A DNA stretch of 64,000 nucleotides from Natrinema ejinorense (GTDB lineage: Archaea > Halobacteriota > Halobacteria > Halobacteriales > Natrialbaceae): contig NZ_NXNI01000001.1 of assembly GCF_002494345.1 (NCBI RefSeq), positions 3,286,001 through 3,350,000 on the forward strand. The letters run 5' to 3'. Position 1 is the first letter of the stretch. Every line of letters begins with the position of its first letter. A program made the translations under genes and the position numbers. Under the pieces are notes generated by a model. It saw nothing but the letters and a program-made list of their open reading frames with translations, did not search any database and was not told the origin of the DNA. Below are positions 59,455 to 64,000 of the stretch, piece by piece.

Positions 59455-61131
59455 TCAGCAGTCCGTGACGTGTGACCACCGCCAACTCTCGTGACTCGGC
59501 GGAACCGTCATCACACTTATCGTAGCCTCCCAGACGGCACCGTCGTAGGCGACACGGTCCCCGGTTTCGTAGACCGTCGCGTTGTCGTACGCCGGATAGT
59601 CGCCGCAGTCGCCCGGTTGCCCACCGGTGCCGTCGGCGGTGACGGTAACCGAGTCGCTGTCGCTCCCGCCGCCGCCAGTCACCGTCACCGTCGCGGTGTA
59701 CTCGCCTTCGTCGTCGTAGCTGTGAGTCACCGTCTGGCCGGTCGCCGAGGCACCGTCACCGAACTCCCACTCGTAGGCGTCGATCGGTCCGGACGAGTCT
59801 CCCCCGTCGAACGTGACGGTCTCTCCCAGTTCGACGATCGTCGGCGACGCGTCCGCAACGGCCGTTACTTCCGTCGGTGGGTCGCCGCCCTCGCCGACGA
59901 GGTTGGCGGCGTCGACCCGGCCAGCACCCTGTTCGCTGGCGGGAAGTCCGATGTCGACGGCCGATTCCTCGAGTGCGGAACGCAGGTCGCTTGGCCCCCA
60001 TTCGGGATTGGCTGCCAGCCCGAGTGCGGCGACGCCCGCCGTTGCGGGCGATGCCATCGACGTTCCCGACAGGCTCTCGTAGCCGCCGTTTGGGACGGTC
60101 GAAAGGACGTCGACGCCCGGCGCAGCGACGTCGATCTCCGGGCCGGTGTTGCTGAAGCGCGCGAGGTTCTCCGAAGGGTCGAGTGCCGACACCGCGACGC
60201 AGTTCGGGTACGCCGCCGGATAGGAGACACAATCGGTACACGGGCCGTCGTTCCCCGCTGCGGCGATCGGCAGCGTCCCGTTGTCGTACGCGTAATTGAT
60301 CGCGCTTTCGACCACACCGCTTTGCCGTGGCGCGCCGAGGCTCAGGTTGATGACGTCTGCACCGTTGTCCACAGCCCACTGGATACCGTCGGCGATGTCG
60401 CTCCAGGAACCGCCGCCACCCCCACCGAGGACCCGCACCGCATAGAGGTGCGAGTTCGAGATCCCGGCGACTCCGTCGCCGTTGTCCGTGGTCGCAGACG
60501 CGATGCCGGAGACGTGGGTCCCGTGTTTCGCCCCTCGTGCGGCCGGATCGTCGGTGTCGCCTGCGGGGTCGGTTCCCGGATTCGAACCGAACTGGTCCCG
60601 AAGATCGGGATGGTCGTAATCGGTGCCCGTGTCGATGACGGCGACCGTCACGTTCTCCGATCCGACCGTCGTTTCCCATGCCTCCGGTGCGTTCACTTGC
60701 TGTGGGGCGTACTGCTGGGAGAACTGGGGGTCGTCCGGTTGTCGCTGTTCCGTCTCCACCTCGTCGAACGCATAGTAGGTCCCGTTCTCCTCGACGAACT
60801 CCACGCCGTCGGTTCGCTCGAGGCTCCGGGCGACGTTCGAATCCGCCTGTGCGCTCGCCTCGTCGGGAACCTCGACCGCGAAGTAGCCGAGCGTCTCGTT
60901 TCGGTGGACGACGCTTGCGTCCGAGGGGAGTTGGTTCTCTACGGTGCGCTGTACGGATACCGTGCTCGTCGTCGGGGCCGTACTGACCAGCAATTCGTTC
61001 GGTTTCGGACCCGGATCGCGTCCGGGCTGTGCGGCCGTCAGACCGCCGAGCGCTGTGATACTGCCGATCGCTCCGAGACTCCGAAGGACGTCCCGTCTCC
61101 CGGGACGGTCTCGGTCGTTGTTATTTCTCAT
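59455..61131 (-). CDS. Subtilisin-like serine protease with PKD and chitin-binding modules
   Basis: Encodes 558 residues. Tat signal near residues 10-34 (RRDVLRSLGAIGSITALGGL). An inhibitor_I9-like propeptide spans about 47-125. The S8 protease domain has the catalytic triad: Asp in VAVIDTGTDYDHPDLRDQFG (near 166), His in GAKHGTHVSGIASATTDNGD (near 203) and Ser in SLSGTSMASPATAGVAALGL (near 359), with AAAGNDGPC supplying the oxyanion Asn. A PKD domain follows (about 410-485, IDAYEWEFGDGASATGQTVT), then a C-terminal chitin-binding module (YETGDRVAYDGAVWEATISV). It resembles halolysins, but the chitin-binding end is uncommon and would hold the enzyme on chitin-protein material. Confidence 0.92.
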   Translation of the reverse strand: MRNNNDRDRPGRRDVLRSLGAIGSITALGGLTAAQPGRDPGPKPNELLVSTAPTTSTVSVQRTVENQLPSDASVVHRNETLGYFAVEVPDEASAQADSNVARSLERTDGVEFVEENGTYYAFDEVETEQRQPDDPQFSQQYAPQQVNAPEAWETTVGSENVTVAVIDTGTDYDHPDLRDQFGSNPGTDPAGDTDDPAARGAKHGTHVSGIASATTDNGDGVAGISNSHLYAVRVLGGGGGGSWSDIADGIQWAVDNGADVINLSLGAPRQSGVVESAINYAYDNGTLPIAAAGNDGPCTDCVSYPAAYPNCVAVSALDPSENLARFSNTGPEIDVAAPGVDVLSTVPNGGYESLSGTSMASPATAGVAALGLAANPEWGPSDLRSALEESAVDIGLPASEQGAGRVDAANLVGEGGDPPTEVTAVADASPTIVELGETVTFDGGDSSGPIDAYEWEFGDGASATGQTVTHSYDDEGEYTATVTVTGGGGSDSDSVTVTADGTGGQPGDCGDYPAYDNATVYETGDRVAYDGAVWEATISVMTVPPSHESWRWSHVTDC

Positions 61132-61405
61132 TCTACAATACTATACATCTATCTACTATATTTATAATTTACTAATGTCCAAGGTATTAATATTAGTTTA
61201 TACAAGGGGGCAAATCTCGGACGTCGGCCCGGGTCAACGAACGGCAACCGCTCGAGGACGGCGCTCCGTTCTATCGGCTGCTCGACCGGCGACACTGACG
61301 GCCACGATGGCCTCTCCGGTCGCGACTCGAGCAGGGCGACGGGAGCCACTGCCTGTCACTGCACACCCGACCGCCGGCTGCTGTGCGATCAGTGTGTGAA
61401 TCGGT
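61132..61405. promoter_or_regulatory. AT-rich promoter region of the protease gene
   Basis: The part next to the protease start (about 61132-61200) is very AT-rich, with TATATTTATAATTTACTAAT near 61157-61176. The remainder (to 61405) is GC-rich and holds no recognised gene or terminator. The gap separates the protease from the chitinase operon. Confidence 0.45.
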
Positions 61406-62776
61406 TCAGGCGGGATGATCGGTCGATCCACCCTCGAAGTCGCTGTAGATCTCCGAGAACGTTCCGTCGGGGTCGTTGTGCAGCGCCCAGTAGGACACCA
61501 GTCCCATTCCGCGGTCCGCCGCGAAATCGACGATATCTCGGGCGACATCGGGCGTGATCGACTCCTCGCTGACGTCCGGAGTGTTCCCGAGCATCGCCCA
61601 GCACTCCGCCGTCGACTTGTCGGGATACGTCTCGTCGAGGAACGCGACGGTGCCCTCACACGCTGACACGATCTTGTCGTACGTCGTCGGGCTCATCACC
61701 ATCGTCATGATGTTGACGTACGCGAGGTCGACGCCTTTCTCGGCCGCGTCGCGGACCCACGTTCTGGCCTGCGCGTGGCTCGAGTTCGCGATCCCGTTCT
61801 CGTCCGCCGGAACGGTGTAGCCTACCGTGACCTGGGGGCGCTCGTCCTGTAACAGCGCGAGGGCCTCGTTGCGCAGTTCGTAGATGGGTTGATCGCGCCG
61901 ATGGGCGTTCTCGTCGTCGATGTCGATGTGCGTGACGCCGAACGTGTCGAGGATCTCCGCGTAGGCGTCTTTCAGCTCCGTGGCGGAGTCCGCATCGCGG
62001 GCGACGGTTCGGCCTTCCCAGCCGCCGATCGAGAGCCACACCTCGATTCCCTCGTCCTGCAGCGTCTGAATCTCGGATTCGTACGTCGAGAGGGGCTGTT
62101 GATCGCACGAGCCCTGATTACAGCCGGTCAGCCACCCGGAATTGATGTCGCCGTCGGCGGTCGCATCGCCGAGGAACGAGACGACGACGCGATCGGTGTC
62201 GGCCGAGAGTGTCCCGTCGACGAGATCGCCCCAGGTGCCCTGGTAGGGCGCGAACGCGCCGTCGACGGTGATCCCGTCCCGGCCGCCGACGTGGATCGTC
62301 GTCGCGGTCGAATCCGAGTCGCCGTCGTCGGTCTCGACGGTCAGCGTCACCTCGTACTCGCCGTCGTCGTCGTAGGCGTGTGTCACGACGCCGCCCTCGG
62401 CGGTCGTTCCGTCGCCGAGGGCCCAGGCGTAGGCGACGATCTCGCCGTCCGAGTCGGTGCCGTCGAACCGAACGTCCGTCCCCGGATCGGGGGTGGCGTC
62501 GCTGACGGCGATCGATGCGGTCGGGCCGGGATCGGACGCTTCGATCTCGTCCCAGGGCCCCCATTCGCCGCCCTCGCCCGGTTCGTTGCCGCGGGTCCAC
62601 CACTGGGCTTCCCAGACGGCCCCGTCGTGGACGACGCGGTCGCCGCTCGTGTACACCGCGTCGGGCTCCCACTCGGGGTACTCCTGTGCGGCCGCAGCGG
62701 TGCCGACCCCGACGCCCGCGACGATGGCGGACAGTGTCGATGCAGTACGCAGTACGTTTCGTCGTGATCGTTTCAT
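61406..62776 (-). CDS. Secreted GH18 chitinase with chitin-binding module and PKD domain
   Basis: Encodes 456 residues. Tat signal (RRNVLRTASTLSAIVAGVGV), CBM5/12 chitin-binding module at about 35-75 (YTSGDRVVHDGAVWEAQWWT), PKD domain at about 86-160 (IVAYAWALGDGTTAEGGVVT), then a GH18 barrel from about 170: VDGAFAPYQGTWGDLVDGTL, VVVSFLGDATADGDINSGWL, VWLSIGGWEGRT (third strand SxGG), GVTHIDIDDENAH near residue 286, and MGLVSYWALHNDPDGTFSEI at the end. The motif DxxDxDxE is DIDDE here, with Thr at the first acidic position; the catalytic Glu is kept. It hydrolyses chitin outside the cell. It lies nine bases after the second GH18 gene. Confidence 0.9.
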   Translation of the reverse strand: MKRSRRNVLRTASTLSAIVAGVGVGTAAAAQEYPEWEPDAVYTSGDRVVHDGAVWEAQWWTRGNEPGEGGEWGPWDEIEASDPGPTASIAVSDATPDPGTDVRFDGTDSDGEIVAYAWALGDGTTAEGGVVTHAYDDDGEYEVTLTVETDDGDSDSTATTIHVGGRDGITVDGAFAPYQGTWGDLVDGTLSADTDRVVVSFLGDATADGDINSGWLTGCNQGSCDQQPLSTYESEIQTLQDEGIEVWLSIGGWEGRTVARDADSATELKDAYAEILDTFGVTHIDIDDENAHRRDQPIYELRNEALALLQDERPQVTVGYTVPADENGIANSSHAQARTWVRDAAEKGVDLAYVNIMTMVMSPTTYDKIVSACEGTVAFLDETYPDKSTAECWAMLGNTPDVSEESITPDVARDIVDFAADRGMGLVSYWALHNDPDGTFSEIYSDFEGGSTDHPA

Positions 62777-62785
62777 TGTCGTCGG

Positions 62786-64000
62786 TTAGATCGTCTCGAG
62801 GATCGTCTCCAGGAGCGTCCCGTTCCAGTCCTGGGAGAGTTCCCAGAACATCACGCCACCCATGCCGCGCTCCTTGGCGAACTCGACTTTCGCCTCGATG
62901 GCCTGCTCGTCGTCGTAACTGATGAAGACCCCCTCGTCGTCGTTGACGAGGTATGGGACTTCCCCCATGTCGTGACGGTCGACCTCCCACCCGGGTTCGT
63001 CCCGCAGGTTCTCCTCGATGTCGCCGAAGTCGAACGAGCCGGTCGGGTCCGCACCGTCCTCGAGGAGGTGGTGCCAGGTTCCCTCGGGGAGTCCCGAGTA
63101 CCGCGAGCCGAGTTCGGGCGACTGCCACTCGCCGACGGTAAAGCCGCGGCCGTAGAACGGCATCCCGAGCACGAGTTCGCCGTACTCGGCGGGGTCAGCG
63201 GGCGGATACTGCCACTGATTGGGCCAGTAGCCCTCCTCGCCGTGATCGCCGGCCCACAACTCGTCGACGGAGTACTCCGCCCAGTACTGTTCGCCGTCGG
63301 GGTAGACGTCGCGGTCGTTCGTCGGATGCGTGTCGGGACCGTACAGCGGCGCGTTCAGTCCGATCGTGGTCATCCACTCGCCGGTGAAGTCGTAGGCCAT
63401 GACGTACACCGAGTCACAGATCTCGCCGATCCGATCGTGGCGAAGCCCGCCGGCGTTCCAGTCGGAACCGCCGTTGGCGACCGACAGGTAGTAGTGCTGG
63501 CCGTCCTCCTCGCCCGCCTGATCGAGGTGGTCGCGCAGTTCCTCGAGTAACAGGACGTGGTTCTCGTAGTCGTCGTCGTTGCCACACTGGCACTGCCCCT
63601 GCTGTGGGCCGGGATGCTCCCAGTCGATGTCGATCCCGTCGAAGTTGTACTGCCGCATCAACTCGACGCAGTTCTCGGCGACGGTCGTCCGCAGGTCCGG
63701 ATCGGCCGCAACGATGTGGAAATTATCCGAGAGCGTCCAGCCCCCGATCGAGAGGTGGAACCGACAGTCGGCCTCGTCCGCCAGGTCGGCGAACTGCTCG
63801 AGGTTTTCCTCGTGTGTCTGGCGCGGGATGTCGAACTCCGTCTCGTCGTTTTCCGGCGGGAAGACGTTCCCGTTCTCGTCGACCGCGATGAACGCGTACA
63901 GCACGTCGGTCACCTTGTCGAAGGGAACGTCGCTCGGGTAGTAGTCCTGCTCGGCGTTTGCCTTCCAGCCGGGGTAGTAGCCGACGACTTTGAACTCGTC
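62786..64000 (-). CDS. GH18 chitinase (N-terminal end cut by window edge)
   Basis: The frame is open from the right edge for 404 residues to a stop at 62786. The visible part begins DEFKVVGYYPGWKANAEQDY, the first strand of a GH18 barrel, so the signal and any N-terminal binding modules lie beyond the window. CRFHLSIGGWTLSDNF (SxGG strand), MRQYNFDGIDIDWEHPGPQQ (full DxxDxDxE motif with catalytic Glu), YLSVANGGSDWNAGG, SVYVMAYDFTGEWMTTIGLN, LVLGMPFYGRGFTVGEWQS and GMGGVMFWELSQDWNG are all typical of ChiA-like processive chitinases. First gene of a likely operon with the 61406-62776 chitinase. Confidence 0.93.
   Translation of the reverse strand, partial: DEFKVVGYYPGWKANAEQDYYPSDVPFDKVTDVLYAFIAVDENGNVFPPENDETEFDIPRQTHEENLEQFADLADEADCRFHLSIGGWTLSDNFHIVAADPDLRTTVAENCVELMRQYNFDGIDIDWEHPGPQQGQCQCGNDDDYENHVLLLEELRDHLDQAGEEDGQHYYLSVANGGSDWNAGGLRHDRIGEICDSVYVMAYDFTGEWMTTIGLNAPLYGPDTHPTNDRDVYPDGEQYWAEYSVDELWAGDHGEEGYWPNQWQYPPADPAEYGELVLGMPFYGRGFTVGEWQSPELGSRYSGLPEGTWHHLLEDGADPTGSFDFGDIEENLRDEPGWEVDRHDMGEVPYLVNDDEGVFISYDDEQAIEAKVEFAKERGMGGVMFWELSQDWNGTLLETILETI

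Overview
This is chromosomal DNA from a halophilic archaeon (class Halobacteria). The coding sequence is GC-rich. The encoded proteins are strongly acidic. There is a haloarchaeal RNA polymerase epsilon subunit, a TFB transcription factor, MptA, an archaeal PurO and a duplicated-form EndA. Several genes carry a TATA-like box (TTTAAG, CTTAAG) about 24-27 bases before the start codon, the usual haloarchaeal leaderless layout. The secreted chitinases and the style of the small repeats would suit the Natrialbales (Natrinema or Haloterrigena-like), but the genus is a guess. No insertion sequence, provirus or CRISPR array was found.

Layout. Bases 1-6.2 kb hold housekeeping genes: trpS (cut by the left edge), a small Tat-exported protein, an ornithine cyclodeaminase-family enzyme, an FtsZ/tubulin-like protein, tRNA-splicing endonuclease EndA, and a NucS-like N-terminal domain joined to zinc ribbons. 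At 6.35-6.71 kb a tRNA-Ile(GAT) gene is preceded by two tandem, hairpin-forming copies of its 3' end. From 6.8 to 21.9 kb come FxsA, a thioredoxin/DUF255 protein, a TrmB-like regulator, MptA, a site-2 protease with CBS domains, a RlaP nucleotidyltransferase, RNA polymerase epsilon, a DsbA/FrnE-like protein, NAD kinase, a KaiC-like ATPase, small membrane and stress proteins, and a TFB. A 39-bp promoter-like element occurs four times between 11.1 and 13.9 kb.

The 21.9-23.0 kb gap is the most notable non-coding stretch. A perfect 26-bp inverted repeat, matching origin recognition boxes with their G-tract, flanks an AT-rich, CTAG-rich core. It is followed by oapA-oapB-oapC, so it is very probably an oriC1-type replication origin. 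The orc1/cdc6 gene that normally sits beside such origins is absent; the other neighbour is tfb.

From 25 to 56.5 kb the window carries mostly conserved haloarchaeal genes: an XPD/DinG helicase, RibL, an SLC13-type transporter, a thiamine ABC transporter operon (thiB-thiP-thiQ), two further ABC systems, RpiA, type 2 IPP isomerase, a DUF1931 histone-fold protein, LarB, a GIY-YIG nuclease, a phosphohexomutase, CysE, a phosphoesterase and PurO. After a 1.1-kb gene-poor gap, the right end (57.6-64 kb) is a chitin-degradation cluster, all on the minus strand: two GH18 chitinases in an operon, a subtilisin-like protease with PKD and chitin-binding modules, and a secreted protein that joins the same modules to a C-terminal domain I do not recognise. 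Together they look like a secreted kit for attacking protein-coated chitin.
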